DNA of 43,625 nucleotides, taken from NCBI GenBank assembly GCA_016218445.1, contig JACREC010000129.1, positions 1 to 43,625 on the forward strand, in the 5' to 3' direction. Shown one piece after another: positions 17,857 through 27,272 of this stretch (the first letter of the stretch is position 1; every line of letters starts with the position of its first letter). The notes under the pieces were generated by a model that saw nothing but the letters and a program-made list of their open reading frames with translations, did not search any database and was not told the DNA's origin. The stretch is from Nitrosomonadales bacterium (lineage in GTDB: Bacteria > Pseudomonadota > Gammaproteobacteria > Burkholderiales > Gallionellaceae). The position numbers were made by a program, and so were the translations under genes.

Positions 17857-20800
17857 CTAGCCTAGTTTCGTGCGCTGCGCCTGCAGTTGCATCAGCATGG
17901 CGCCGAAATCATCCAGGCGCTTGTGCTCCTGTTCCACCACCTGCGCCGGGGCGCGCTCGACGAAGCTGGCGTTGCCCAGCTTGCCTTGTGCCTTGGCGAT
18001 CTCGCCGCGCAGACGGGTGATTTCCTTGTCCAGACGCTCGCGCTCGGCGGCCACGTCAATTTCGATTTTCAGCATCAGCTTGAAATCGCCGACGATGGCG
18101 ATTGCCGCATCGGTGTCCGGAAGGTCGTCCAGCACGCTGACTTCGCTCAGCTTGCCCAGCGCTTGCAGATAGGGCGCGCAGGCGTGCAGCGTGGCGGCAT
18201 CCCCCGCAGCCAGCAGCGGCACTCGCTGTGCAGGCGAGAGGTTCATCTCGCTGCGCAGCTTGCGGCAGGCATTGACCATTTCCTGCAACAGGCGGATGTG
18301 CTCCAGAGCGGTCTGGTCTATCATTTCAAGGTTGGCTTGCGGATAGGGTTGCAGCATGATGCTGTCGCCCTGTTTGCCCGCGAGGGGCGCGACCTTTTGC
18401 CACAGTTCCTCCGTGATGAACGGAATGATGGGGTGCGCCAGGCGCAGCATGGTTTCCAGCACACGCACCAGGGTGCGCCGCGTGGCGCGCTGCCGGGCAG
18501 GGATTAAAGATTTGTCACGCAAAAGCGTGACATCGTTTGCCCCCTCGCCCGCGTGCGGGAGATAACCAGCGACTTGCCCGCTTGCGGGCTTAGTCGAATG
18601 GCTAGTAGTTCCATCAGGGGTGGGGAGAGGGGTGCCGCTAAGCTGCACCTTGGCCAGCTCCACATACCAGTCGCAGTAGGTGTCCCACACCAATTCATAC
18701 AGTGCTCGCGCCGCCATGTCGAAACGGTAGTCGGCGAAGTGCATTGCCATTTCCGCCTCGGCCTGCTGCAGCAAGCTGATCATCCACTTGTCAGCGGCAG
18801 AGAATTCCAAGGGCAGCGATTCGTCTAGCCCTACGTCCTGACTTTCGCAATTCATCAGCACGAAACGTGTGGCGTTCCACAGCTTGTTGCAGAAGTTGCG
18901 GTAGCCCTCGCAGCGCTGCATGTCGAACTTGATGTCGCGTCCGGGCGAGGCCAGGGAGGCGAAGGTGAAGCGCAGCGCATCGGTGCCGAATGCGGGAATG
19001 CCATTCGGGAATTCCTTGCGTGTGCGTTTCTCGATCTGCTCCGCCTGTTTGGGATTCATCAGGCCGGTGGTGCGTTTCTTCACCAGGTCCTCGAGGCCGA
19101 TGCCGTCGATCAGGTCTATCGGATCGAGCACATTGCCCTTGGATTTGCTCATCTTGTGGCCTTCCGCATCGCGGATCAGGCCATGCACGTACACGTCCCT
19201 GAATGGAATTTTGCCGGTGATGTGTTTGGTCATCATCACCATGCGCGCCACCCAGAAGAAGATGATGTCGAAACCGGTGACCAGCACCGAGGAGGGCAGG
19301 TAGAGATCGAGCGCCGGGTTGGATTTCTGCGGCCATTCCGGCGTCCAGTCCAGTGTGGAGAAGGGCCATAGCGCGGAGGAATACCAGGTGTCCAGCACGT
19401 CCGGGTCGCGCGTGAGGGCACCGGTGTAACCATCCTGCGCCGCGAGTTGTTTCGCCTCGGCCTCGTCATGCACCACCCACACGCGGCCATCGTCGCCGTA
19501 CCACGCCGGAATCTGGTGTCCCCACCACAATTGCCGCGAGATGCACCAGTCCTGGATGTTGTTCAGCCACTGGTTGTAGGTGTTGGCCCAATTCTCCGGA
19601 TGGAACTTGATCTCGCCGTTAGCCACCACTTCCAGCGCCTGAGCGGTGATGGACTTGCCATCTTTGCCGGGTTTGCTCATCGCCACGAACCACTGGTCGG
19701 TGAGCATGGGTTCGATCACCGCGTGGCTGCGGTCGCCGCGCGGCACCATCAGCTTGTGCGGCTTGGTGGCGGCGAGCAGTTGCTGAGCTTCCAGATCGGC
19801 CAGAATTTTCTTGCGCGCCTCGAAACGATCCAGTCCTTGATAAACGGCGGGAGCATGTTCGTTGATCTTTGCCTCCAGCGTAAAAATACAGATCGGGGTG
19901 AGGCCATGCCGCTGCCCCATCGCGTAATCGTTGAAGTCGTGCGCCGGGGTGATTTTCACGCAGCCGGTGCCGAAGGTCGGATCGACGTATTCGTCGGCGA
20001 TGATGGGGATGCTGCGGTTGGTGAGCGGCAGTTTCAACTGCTGGCCGATCAGGTGTTTGTAGCGAGTGTCTTCTGGATGCACGGCAACTGCAACGTCGCC
20101 GAGCAGCGTTTCGGGGCGGGTGGTGGCGACAATCAGCGCGCCCACGCCCACTTCCAGCGGGTAGGCGATGTGCCACATATTGCCATCTTCTTCCTGCGCC
20201 ACCACTTCGAGATCGGATACCGCTGTGCCCAGCACCGGATCCCAGTTGACCAGTCGCTTGCCGCGATAAATGAGTCCCTCGTTGTAAAGGCGCACGAAGG
20301 TTTCGGTGACGATCTTGGACAGCCCCGCATCCATGGTGAAGCGCTCGCGCGACCAGTCCGGCGAAGTGCCGAGGCGGCGCATCTGGCGCGTGATGGTGGA
20401 GCCGGAATGTTCTTTCCACTCCCATACCTTCTTGAGAAATAGTTTGCGTGCTTCATCAGTGCCGTGCTGTTCGATAAGGCTGTGGCGTGAGATGCCTTGC
20501 GCGTCGAGCTGGCGTTCCACCACGATCTGCGTGGCGATACCCGCATGGTCGGTGCCCGGCTGCCACAGCGTGTTGTCCCCCTTCATGCGGTGGTAACGGG
20601 TGAGTGCATCCATCAGGGTCTGATTGAAGCCATGTCCCATGTGCAGCGTGCCGGTGACATTGGGCGGCGGCAGCAGGATGCAGAAATTGTCGGTCTTGTT
20701 CTGGTCGAGCCCGGCCTGAAAATAGCCGGATTCCTCCCACTTGGGATACCAGTACGCTTCGATGGCCTGCGGTTCAAAACTTTTTGCGAGTTCCATTGTT

Positions 20801-21336
20801 ATCGTGTTTGGTTTGGGCGTTTCCGCCGTTGCGGAAAGGGGCGCGATTATACCAAGGGCAGGGTGACTATCTTTCGTGAGGCTTGCCTCACTGAAAGTTG
20901 CCTCCCTTTGGGGCAATCCACTATCCGCCGAGTGCGTGGTTGTTGCCGGTTCATCGGCTCTACAACCACGGCCTACCTCTTGCGGGTAAGCGGATGTGGA
21001 GTTGTCACTATCGGATTGCGCTGGTGCGGCAAGCCGGGCGCGGATCAGGCTGGGCAAGCCGGCTTGCGCCTCGCGCCAGGCATCCTGCCATAGCGCGCCA
21101 AACCGTGGGGCAAGTTTATCGCGCAGCAGCGTTTCCAGTTGTGGTGCAATCTGTGCCGCGAGACGCTGGCATTCCACATCGGACAGCGGCGCGGGTGCGG
21201 CAGTTTGCATGATGAGTGCGGGGACTTCTTCGGCAAGTATCTCGGTCAGGACAGGAATTTCTGTTTCCGTATCCACCACTTCAGTCAGTACCGGTAGATT
21301 GGCGAATTCATTGGCTTGCTTGGGTGATTGAGTCAT
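17857..21336 (-). CDS. valS: Valyl-tRNA synthetase with ~180-aa N-terminal extension and a ~45-aa internal in-frame insertion
   Basis: [41 protein letters not shown]. Canonical start [20 protein letters not shown] is at 20796, but the frame stays open to ATG 21336. Confidence 0.93.
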   Translation of the reverse strand: MTQSPKQANEFANLPVLTEVVDTETEIPVLTEILAEEVPALIMQTAAPAPLSDVECQRLAAQIAPQLETLLRDKLAPRFGALWQDAWREAQAGLPSLIRARLAAPAQSDSDNSTSAYPQEVGRGCRADEPATTTHSADSGLPQREATFSEASLTKDSHPALGIIAPLSATAETPKPNTITMELAKSFEPQAIEAYWYPKWEESGYFQAGLDQNKTDNFCILLPPPNVTGTLHMGHGFNQTLMDALTRYHRMKGDNTLWQPGTDHAGIATQIVVERQLDAQGISRHSLIEQHGTDEARKLFLKKVWEWKEHSGSTITRQMRRLGTSPDWSRERFTMDAGLSKIVTETFVRLYNEGLIYRGKRLVNWDPVLGTAVSDLEVVAQEEDGNMWHIAYPLEVGVGALIVATTRPETLLGDVAVAVHPEDTRYKHLIGQQLKLPLTNRSIPIIADEYVDPTFGTGCVKITPAHDFNDYAMGQRHGLTPICIFTLEAKINEHAPAVYQGLDRFEARKKILADLEAQQLLAATKPHKLMVPRGDRSHAVIEPMLTDQWFVAMSKPGKDGKSITAQALEVVANGEIKFHPENWANTYNQWLNNIQDWCISRQLWWGHQIPAWYGDDGRVWVVHDEAEAKQLAAQDGYTGALTRDPDVLDTWYSSALWPFSTLDWTPEWPQKSNPALDLYLPSSVLVTGFDIIFFWVARMVMMTKHITGKIPFRDVYVHGLIRDAEGHKMSKSKGNVLDPIDLIDGIGLEDLVKKRTTGLMNPKQAEQIEKRTRKEFPNGIPAFGTDALRFTFASLASPGRDIKFDMQRCEGYRNFCNKLWNATRFVLMNCESQDVGLDESLPLEFSAADKWMISLLQQAEAEMAMHFADYRFDMAARALYELVWDTYCDWYVELAKVQLSGTPLPTPDGTTSHSTKPASGQVAGYLPHAGEGANDVTLLRDKSLIPARQRATRRTLVRVLETMLRLAHPIIPFITEELWQKVAPLAGKQGDSIMLQPYPQANLEMIDQTALEHIRLLQEMVNACRKLRSEMNLSPAQRVPLLAAGDAATLHACAPYLQALGKLSEVSVLDDLPDTDAAIAIVGDFKLMLKIEIDVAAERERLDKEITRLRGEIAKAQGKLGNASFVERAPAQVVEQEHKRLDDFGAMLMQLQAQRTKLG
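18513..18635 (-). repeat. In-frame palindromic repeat insertion inside valS (copy A)
   Basis: TGTCACGC-AAAA-GCGTGACA, GCCCGC-TT-GCGGGC inside CGACT/AGTCG, CCCCTC...GAGGGG outer arms. Flanks ATAACCAGCGACTT and TAGTCGAATGGCTAG are shared with 21788-21849. Confidence 0.75.
20918..20999 (-). repeat. Nested palindromic repeat in the valS N-terminal extension (copy C)
   Basis: CCACTATCCGC/GCGGATGTGG outer arms, GTGGTTGT/ACAACCAC middle stem, GCCG/CGGC inner; aligns end to end with 40630-40707. Confidence 0.75.
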
Positions 21337-21338
21337 AT

Positions 21339-21767
21339 TCAACAGGTTTGCTTGCGCAAATCAAAGTGGCGCATCTCGTAACCGCGGTCGCGGTAAAAGC
21401 CATAGCGTTCGCGCCCCAGGCGCGCGTCTTCTGTGCTCTCGCCGACGATTTCGATGACGCGCTCGAAGCGGCTGAAGAACGGCAGGCAGGCCGTGTGCAG
21501 GCTGATCAGCACCTCGCTGTGCGGAAAGGTTTCGCTCTGATGTCCAACCACCACCGGCATTTCGTGCGCCGCAGTTTCGTGGCTGCGGCAATGCGGGATG
21601 AAGGCAATGGCCGGGTAATGCCACAGCAGCTTGTCGAGCGCCTCGGTGGTGGCCTCGTCCGGGGTGTGCAGCAGCACGCGCATGCCGTTCTGCATCGCCT
21701 TGTGGCTCAGCTGGCAGGCGGTGCGCAGCTTGTCGGCGCTGCCGGTGTAGAAATCAACTTTGGTCAT
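21339..21767 (-). CDS. holC: DNA polymerase III chi subunit
   Basis: [38 protein letters not shown]...LDKLLW; position between pepA and valS. Confidence 0.9.
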   Translation of the reverse strand: MTKVDFYTGSADKLRTACQLSHKAMQNGMRVLLHTPDEATTEALDKLLWHYPAIAFIPHCRSHETAAHEMPVVVGHQSETFPHSEVLISLHTACLPFFSRFERVIEIVGESTEDARLGRERYGFYRDRGYEMRHFDLRKQTC

Positions 21768-21787
21768 GATAAAAACCATTCAGCCAC

Positions 21788-21849
21788 ATAACCAGCGACT
21801 TGGCTGACGTCTTTTGGCAGCCTAGTCGAATGGCTAGGGGTTGCATCAG
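21788..21849 (-). repeat. Palindromic repeat upstream of holC (copy B)
   Basis: ATAACCAGCGACTTG...TAGTCGAATGGCTAG shared with copy A; the inner stem GGCTG/CAGCC differs in sequence but keeps pairing. Confidence 0.75.
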
Positions 21850-21851
21850 AG

Positions 21852-21913
21852 ATCACAGAGGACACAGAGAAAACCACAGCCTCTTTCTCTGTGATCTCTG
21901 TGTGCTCTGTGGC
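21852..21913. repeat. Inverted repeat with 9-bp periodic arms (CACAGAGnn / CTCTGTGnn)
   Basis: ATCACAGAG GACACAGAG ... CTCTGTGAT CTCTGTGTG CTCTGTGGC. Confidence 0.8.
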
Positions 21914-21918
21914 AAAAA

Positions 21919-23451
21919 TCATTTGCTGTTTGCACGATTGATCAGGTATTGCGTCAGTAACGGCACAGGGCGACCGGTCGCACCCTTGTCCTTGCCGGAC
22001 TTGTGTGCGGTGCCGGCGATGTCGAGGTGCGCCCAGCGGTAATCCTTGGTGAAGCGCGACAGGAAACAGGCGGCGGTGATGGTGCCGCCCGCGCGCCCGC
22101 CGATGTTCTGCATGTCGGCGAAGTTGCTGTCCAGCAGTTGCTGGTAATCCTCCCACAGCGGTAACTGCCAGGCGCGATCGTAAATCTGCTCGCCCGCTGC
22201 CAGCAGCTCTTTTGCAAGGTCGTCACGGTTGCTGAACAGCCCGCTGGCGACATGGCCCAGCGCGATGACGCAGGCACCGGTGAGGGTGGCGATATCAACT
22301 ACGGTGTCTGGTTTGAATTTGCCCGCGTAGGTCAGCGCATCGCACAGGATGAGGCGGCCTTCCGCATCGGTGTTGAGGATTTCAATGGTCTGCCCGGACA
22401 TGCTGGTGACGATGTCGCCGGGCTTGGTGGCGCGCCCGCTGGGCAGGTTTTCGCAGGCAGGAATGACGCCGACCACATTCAGCTTCAGGCCCATCTCGGC
22501 GATGGCTTGCAGCGTGCCGAGCACGCTGGCCGCGCCGCACATGTCGTATTTCATCTCATCCATTTCAGCGCCCGGCTTGAGTGAGATGCCGCCGGAATCG
22601 AAGGTGATGCCCTTGCCGACCAGCACGATGGGTTTCTGTTTCTTGTCTGCGCCGTGGTATTCCAGCGTGATGAGCTTGGCGGGCTGTTCGCTGCCGCGCG
22701 TGACGGAAAGCAGCGAGCCCATGCCCAGTTTCCGCATGTCTTTTTCTTCCAGCACGGTGGTCTTGATGGATTTGTGGGACTTGGCCAGCGCCAGCGCTTG
22801 TGCGGCAAGATACGTCGGGGTGCAGATGTTGCCCGGCAGGTTGCCGAGATCCTTGGCCAGTTTCATGCCCTGTGCAGTCGCCACGGCTTGGGCCAGCACC
22901 GTTTTCAGGGCGGCGGCCTGCTTGCCGTCAAGCAGCCCGAAGTGGATTTTGTGCAAGCTCTTGTTGTCTTTTTCGGGTTTGCTTTTCAGGCGGTCGAAAC
23001 GGTAACTGGTTTCGTATGCTGCCAGCACCGCCTGGGTCAGGCACCATGCCTGTCCTGAGCCTGTCGAAGCGGCCTGTCCTGACCATTGGACTGCGCTCAG
23101 GACAGGCAACTCGGCCAGATACAGCGTGGCATCCTTGGCGCCGGTCTTCTGCACGGCGCGCATTGCGGTACACGCGGCATCAAGAAATTGTTTGGCATGG
23201 AATTCGGTGCTTTTGCCCAGCCCGACCAGCAGCACCCGCTCGCCAAGGGTATTGGGCACGTGGTGCAGCAGCAGGGTGGTGGTGGTTTTGCCGTTCATGT
23301 CGCCGCGTGCGATGATGTCGCTGAGGTAGTGTTTGGCGGCCTTATCCAGCGCCAGCGCCGAGCCTGACAATTTGCCGCCCTCGAATACACCAACCACTAT
23401 GCAATCGCTGCGCTGTTTTTCCGGGCTGCCTGTTTTTATGCTAAATTCCAC
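21919..23451 (-). CDS. pepA: Cytosol (leucyl) aminopeptidase
   Basis: [49 protein letters not shown]-type M17 features. Confidence 0.95.
   Translation of the reverse strand: MEFSIKTGSPEKQRSDCIVVGVFEGGKLSGSALALDKAAKHYLSDIIARGDMNGKTTTTLLLHHVPNTLGERVLLVGLGKSTEFHAKQFLDAACTAMRAVQKTGAKDATLYLAELPVLSAVQWSGQAASTGSGQAWCLTQAVLAAYETSYRFDRLKSKPEKDNKSLHKIHFGLLDGKQAAALKTVLAQAVATAQGMKLAKDLGNLPGNICTPTYLAAQALALAKSHKSIKTTVLEEKDMRKLGMGSLLSVTRGSEQPAKLITLEYHGADKKQKPIVLVGKGITFDSGGISLKPGAEMDEMKYDMCGAASVLGTLQAIAEMGLKLNVVGVIPACENLPSGRATKPGDIVTSMSGQTIEILNTDAEGRLILCDALTYAGKFKPDTVVDIATLTGACVIALGHVASGLFSNRDDLAKELLAAGEQIYDRAWQLPLWEDYQQLLDSNFADMQNIGGRAGGTITAACFLSRFTKDYRWAHLDIAGTAHKSGKDKGATGRPVPLLTQYLINRANSK
23047..23108 (-). 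repeat. In-frame palindromic repeat insertion in pepA
   Basis: Perfect 14-bp inverted repeat TGCCTGTCCTGAGC/GCTCAGGACAGGCA; contains TTCGACAGGCTCAGGACAGG; encodes [20 protein letters not shown]. Confidence 0.75.
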
Positions 23452-23485
23452 TCGCTTCTCCTTATAATTTCTCTTGCCATAAATA

Positions 23486-24625
23486 TTGCGCCAGATGCCG
23501 GATTATCCGCAAACTCACAGACAAAAGTCAAAGCCGCCGCGCACCGGTATCTTTCACCGTGCGCTGGTGCGTGAGTTTGCCGGCATGGGGGTGCCGATAT
23601 TCGCCATCCTACTCGGTATCGTTGTCCTCTCCCAGCTAATCCGCCTGCTGGGTGAATCGGTCAGTGGTGCCCTGGCGGTTGATGGCATATTGGCGCTGCT
23701 GGGTTTTAGCGCCCTGAACTACCTGCCGGTGCTGCTTTCCCTCAGCCTGTTTATGTCAGTGTTGCTGACGCTGACGCGCAGCTACCGCGACAGCGAGATG
23801 GTGGTGTGGTTCTGTTCCGGCATAGGGCTGACGCGCTGGATACGCCCGGTTTTATGGTATGCATTGCCGGTGGTGGGCGTGATTGCGCTGTTGAGCCTGG
23901 TGCTGTCACCCTGGGCATTGTCCAAGGCGGAGGAGTTCAAGCGCAGACTGGATGGCCGTGATGATGTATCTGCCGCTACGCCTGGCGCGTTCCGCGAGTC
24001 CAAACATGATAGCCGCGTGTATTTCATCGAAAACGTGGAGGCAGGGAAGAACCGCGTCGGCAATATCTTCGTGCAATCGGTGCAGCACGGCAAAATCGGC
24101 ATCATGGTGGCCAGGCAGGGATTGCAGGAAACCGCAGCGAACGGCGACCGATTCCTGGTGTTGTTGAACGGAACGCGTTACGAAGGCACGCCCGGCCAAT
24201 ACGATTTCAGGATCGTCGAGTTCGAGCGTTATGCCATGCGCATCGAAGCGGTGGAGGCCAAACAAGGGGTGGTCCCGCTGCAATCCCTGTCTACCTTGCA
24301 CCTGTTGCGGAACCGCAGCAGTTGGAATATGGGCGAGCTGGAGTGGCGGCTGGGGTTGCCGCTCAGTGCATTGATCCTGACGTTACTGGCAATCCCGCTG
24401 AGTTTTGTCAATCCGCGTGCCGGGCGCTCGCTCAACCTGGTCATGGCGCTGGTGATTTACATGCTTTACAACAACATGATCAGCGTGACCAATGCCTGGG
24501 TGGGACAGGGCAAGATAGGCCCAGTAATGGGGTTGGTGGGTATCCACGCGCTGATGTTTGCGCTGATGCTGCTGCTGTTCTACCGCAGGTTATCGGTGTT
24601 TTCCTTGCGGCGGCTGGTGCGATGA
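23486..24625 (+). CDS. lptF: LPS export ABC transporter permease LptF
   Basis: YjgP/YjgQ-family TM pattern; divergent from pepA and overlapping lptG by ATGA. Confidence 0.93.
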   Translation: MRQMPDYPQTHRQKSKPPRTGIFHRALVREFAGMGVPIFAILLGIVVLSQLIRLLGESVSGALAVDGILALLGFSALNYLPVLLSLSLFMSVLLTLTRSYRDSEMVVWFCSGIGLTRWIRPVLWYALPVVGVIALLSLVLSPWALSKAEEFKRRLDGRDDVSAATPGAFRESKHDSRVYFIENVEAGKNRVGNIFVQSVQHGKIGIMVARQGLQETAANGDRFLVLLNGTRYEGTPGQYDFRIVEFERYAMRIEAVEAKQGVVPLQSLSTLHLLRNRSSWNMGELEWRLGLPLSALILTLLAIPLSFVNPRAGRSLNLVMALVIYMLYNNMISVTNAWVGQGKIGPVMGLVGIHALMFALMLLLFYRRLSVFSLRRLVR

Positions 24626-25698
24626 AACTGCTGACCCGTTATCTGGCGCGCGAGATTTACGCCAGCATTGCGCTGGTGTTCGCCGCCCTGCTGATGCTGT
24701 TTTCTTTTCTCGACCTGATCCATGAGTTGAGCGTGATGGGCCACGGTGACTACCATTTGGGCTATGTGTTGCTGTATGTGTTGTTGACCGTGCCCAGCCA
24801 TATCTACGACCTGTTTCCGGTGGCGATCCTGATCGGCACCATTTTTGCGCTGGTGCAAATGGCGGCGAATTCTGAGTTGGTCGTGTACCGTTCTTCCGGT
24901 GCTTCATTGCGGCAGATGGTGGACGCCTTGTTCAAGATAGGCTTGCCCCTGGTGCTGCTGAGTTACCTGTGCGGCGAATTGCTTGCCCCAACCAGCGAGC
25001 GCCTGGCGCAGAGCCTGCGGCTCAGGGCGCAGAATGCCGAGGTGACGCTGAAGGAATTCCGCTCCGGGGTGTGGGTAAAGGACGAGCGCAGTTTCGTGAA
25101 TGTGAAAAATGTGCTGCCGGACACCTCACTACTGAATATCAGTATTTACGAATTTGACGACAGTTACCATCTGCGGGCCATTACGGCAGCCAAGCGTGCG
25201 ACCTTTGTGGAAGAGAACCGCTGGCAACTGGAAGATGTGACGCAGACCCACTTCAACAAGCAGGGCACGGCAGTAAGCAGCTTGGCTAATCTGGAATGGC
25301 GCTCGGTGCTTAACCCGGACATTCTGGGCGTGCTGCTGGTGGTGCCGGAGCAGATGTCGGCGTGGAATCTTTATCAGTACACCCAGCATTTGCGCGACAA
25401 CCACCAGAAGACTGCGCGCTTTGAAATTGCCATGTGGAATAAGCTGGTATATCCGTTTGCGATATTGGTGATGATGTTGCTGGCCTTGCCGTTTGCCGCG
25501 CATCACCGGCGTGAGGGCGGCATCAGCGCCAAGATATTTGCGGGTATCGTGCTGGGGTTGTCTTTTCACTTCCTCGGCCGGTTGTTTGCCAGTTTGGGTG
25601 CGCTAAACGAGTGGCAACCCTTGCTGAGCGCCATGGCGATGCCTATGCTGTTTTTGCTGCTGGCGACGATGATGCTGTGGTTTACGGAGCGGCGCTGA
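24622..25698 (+). CDS. lptG: LPS export ABC transporter permease LptG
   Basis: [36 protein letters not shown] 24622 overlaps the lptF stop, so the longer ORF-track start is rejected. Confidence 0.93.
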   Translation: MKLLTRYLAREIYASIALVFAALLMLFSFLDLIHELSVMGHGDYHLGYVLLYVLLTVPSHIYDLFPVAILIGTIFALVQMAANSELVVYRSSGASLRQMVDALFKIGLPLVLLSYLCGELLAPTSERLAQSLRLRAQNAEVTLKEFRSGVWVKDERSFVNVKNVLPDTSLLNISIYEFDDSYHLRAITAAKRATFVEENRWQLEDVTQTHFNKQGTAVSSLANLEWRSVLNPDILGVLLVVPEQMSAWNLYQYTQHLRDNHQKTARFEIAMWNKLVYPFAILVMMLLALPFAAHHRREGGISAKIFAGIVLGLSFHFLGRLFASLGALNEWQPLLSAMAMPMLFLLLATMMLWFTERR

Positions 25699-25785
25699 AG
25701 TGGGATAAGCGGGGATGGGCTGTTTCACCGCCCAACCTGCACAACTCCACATCACCTTCCGGCGATAGTGGATTTTGGTATTGGA

Positions 25786-26202
25786 CTAGCGCACTGGTGC
25801 GACTGGCGGTACGCCGCTTGCGGCTGTTTTGCTGGCTTCTTCCTGCTGCCGCACCATTTGTTTGACCTGTTCGCGGCGTTCCGGCGGCACCTTGCTGAAG
25901 GCGCTGAATTTTTCTCTTGCGCGCATGCGCTGTTCCGGAGTCAGCTTGCTCCATTTCTCAAGCCTGTTCTGGAATCGCTGTTTTTGCTCCGGTGTGAGTT
26001 TCGGGTAGCGCTTGGCGGCATGCAACAGATTCTTTTGCAGCTTGGTGGATAGTGAATCCCACTGTGTGGACAGGGGTTGCAAGGCTTCCTGCTGTACCGG
26101 GGTAAGTTGAGTCCACGATTTATAGGGAGCTGCTACAGCCAGGCTTGCCTGCAGCAGGAGGGTGATACAAATCGCCAAAACTGAAAAACGAATCCTGATC
26201 AT
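25786..26202 (-). CDS. DUF3106-family protein
   Basis: Signal peptide; repeated LTPEQ/PPERR helical motifs (YPKLTPEQKQRFQNRLEKWSKLTPEQRMRAREKF). Confidence 0.85.
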   Translation of the reverse strand: MIRIRFSVLAICITLLLQASLAVAAPYKSWTQLTPVQQEALQPLSTQWDSLSTKLQKNLLHAAKRYPKLTPEQKQRFQNRLEKWSKLTPEQRMRAREKFSAFSKVPPERREQVKQMVRQQEEASKTAASGVPPVAPVR

Positions 26203-26208
26203 TCGTGG

Positions 26209-26556
26209 TTAATCCACATACATTTCAATCGGCAGGTCATCAGTCAGGATTGCAATATCCACGTCGCTGACATCATGATCAACTGTGTGATGCCAGTAGG
26301 CGGTGCCACTGAACAGAATGGCAGCGAGCAGCACGGCGGCAGCCAGGTAATGAGATTTGTGATGCGAATCGGCAGCGTGGCGGTGGTCTGTCCATAAGCT
26401 TGCCCAGGCGAAAGCCGGCGCCGCACTATGCGCGTCATAGCGCGCCAACGCCTGTGCACGCGCATCGCGCAAACGGGCCAGCGTCGGCTGGTCGAGCCGG
26501 GCCAGCGAGCGGTTGAGCAGTTGCTTGATTTGCCCGGAGTGAAATTTTTGGTTCAT
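26209..26556 (-). CDS. DUF3619-family membrane protein (putative anti-sigma-type partner)
   Basis: MNQKFHSGQIKQLLNRSLARLD..., single TM; ATGA overlap with the sigma factor gene. Confidence 0.82.
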   Translation of the reverse strand: MNQKFHSGQIKQLLNRSLARLDQPTLARLRDARAQALARYDAHSAAPAFAWASLWTDHRHAADSHHKSHYLAAAVLLAAILFSGTAYWHHTVDHDVSDVDIAILTDDLPIEMYVD

Positions 26557-27122
26557 GGCAAGTTGACTCCTTTCGCCTTCAATGCGGCTGCGAGCGCGTG
26601 AGTCGCGCGCGAACAATGGGTTTTGACACTGCCTTCGGAACAACCCATGGCTGCAGCGGTTTCCGCAGTATCCATATCATCCCAGTAACGCAACAGGAAG
26701 GCTTCGCGTTGACGTGCGGGCAGGTCCATTAATGCTTTTTCAATCAAAGCAATTAGTTGCGATTGTTCCAGTGAGGCGTCGGGGGCTAGCGCCTGGCTAT
26801 TGTTATCCTTGTCCTGCAGGGTGTCCAGTGGGTCGTGATCTGACTCCTCGTGTTGCGGCACCAGCGAGGACATCAGCGTGGTCCACATCGAGCGCACCTT
26901 CTGTCTGCGATAATGGTCGCGGATGGTGTTTTGCAGGATGCGCTGGAACAGCAGGGGCAGTTCCTCGGACGGTTTCGCTGCGTATTTGTCGGCGAGCTTA
27001 AGCATGGCGTCCTGCACGATATCCAGCGCCATGTGCTCGTCCCGTACCGCGAACAGCGCCTGTTTGTAGGCGCGGCGCTCGGTCTCGGCGAGAAATCTGG
27101 AAAGTTCGTCGCGGCTGGCCAG
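26553..27122 (-). CDS. ECF-type RNA polymerase sigma factor
   Basis: HMALDIVQDAMLKLADKY region 2, LPARQREAFLLRYWDDMDTAETAAAMGCSEGSVKTHCSRA region 4. Frame extends upstream of ATG 27032 to a probable CTG start (LASRDELSRFLAETERRAYKQALFAVRDEH). Confidence 0.85.
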   Translation of the reverse strand: MASRDELSRFLAETERRAYKQALFAVRDEHMALDIVQDAMLKLADKYAAKPSEELPLLFQRILQNTIRDHYRRQKVRSMWTTLMSSLVPQHEESDHDPLDTLQDKDNNSQALAPDASLEQSQLIALIEKALMDLPARQREAFLLRYWDDMDTAETAAAMGCSEGSVKTHCSRATHALAAALKAKGVNLP

Positions 27123-27210
27123 GTTGAATTACTCTAGATGATGAGCGGCGAATACTATCAAATTACGCCATCCGGGGTGTAATCAGCCAATCCGGGGTTG
27201 GTTTTGGGGG

Positions 27211-27239
27211 TTGACCAAAATGCGTCTAACCTTTATCTT
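27211..27239 (+). promoter_or_regulatory. Putative sigma70 promoter for ilvBHC
   Basis: TTGACC-N17-TATCTT, ~34 bp before ilvB ATG. Confidence 0.6.
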
Positions 27240-27272
27240 GCGCGGTTCTTCATTATCGCTTGCCAAGGCAGT

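Noticed and set aside
24322-24621. Upstream extension of the lptG ORF
   Set aside because: Overlaps lptF out of frame; ATG 24622 with ATGA overlap is the conventional start.
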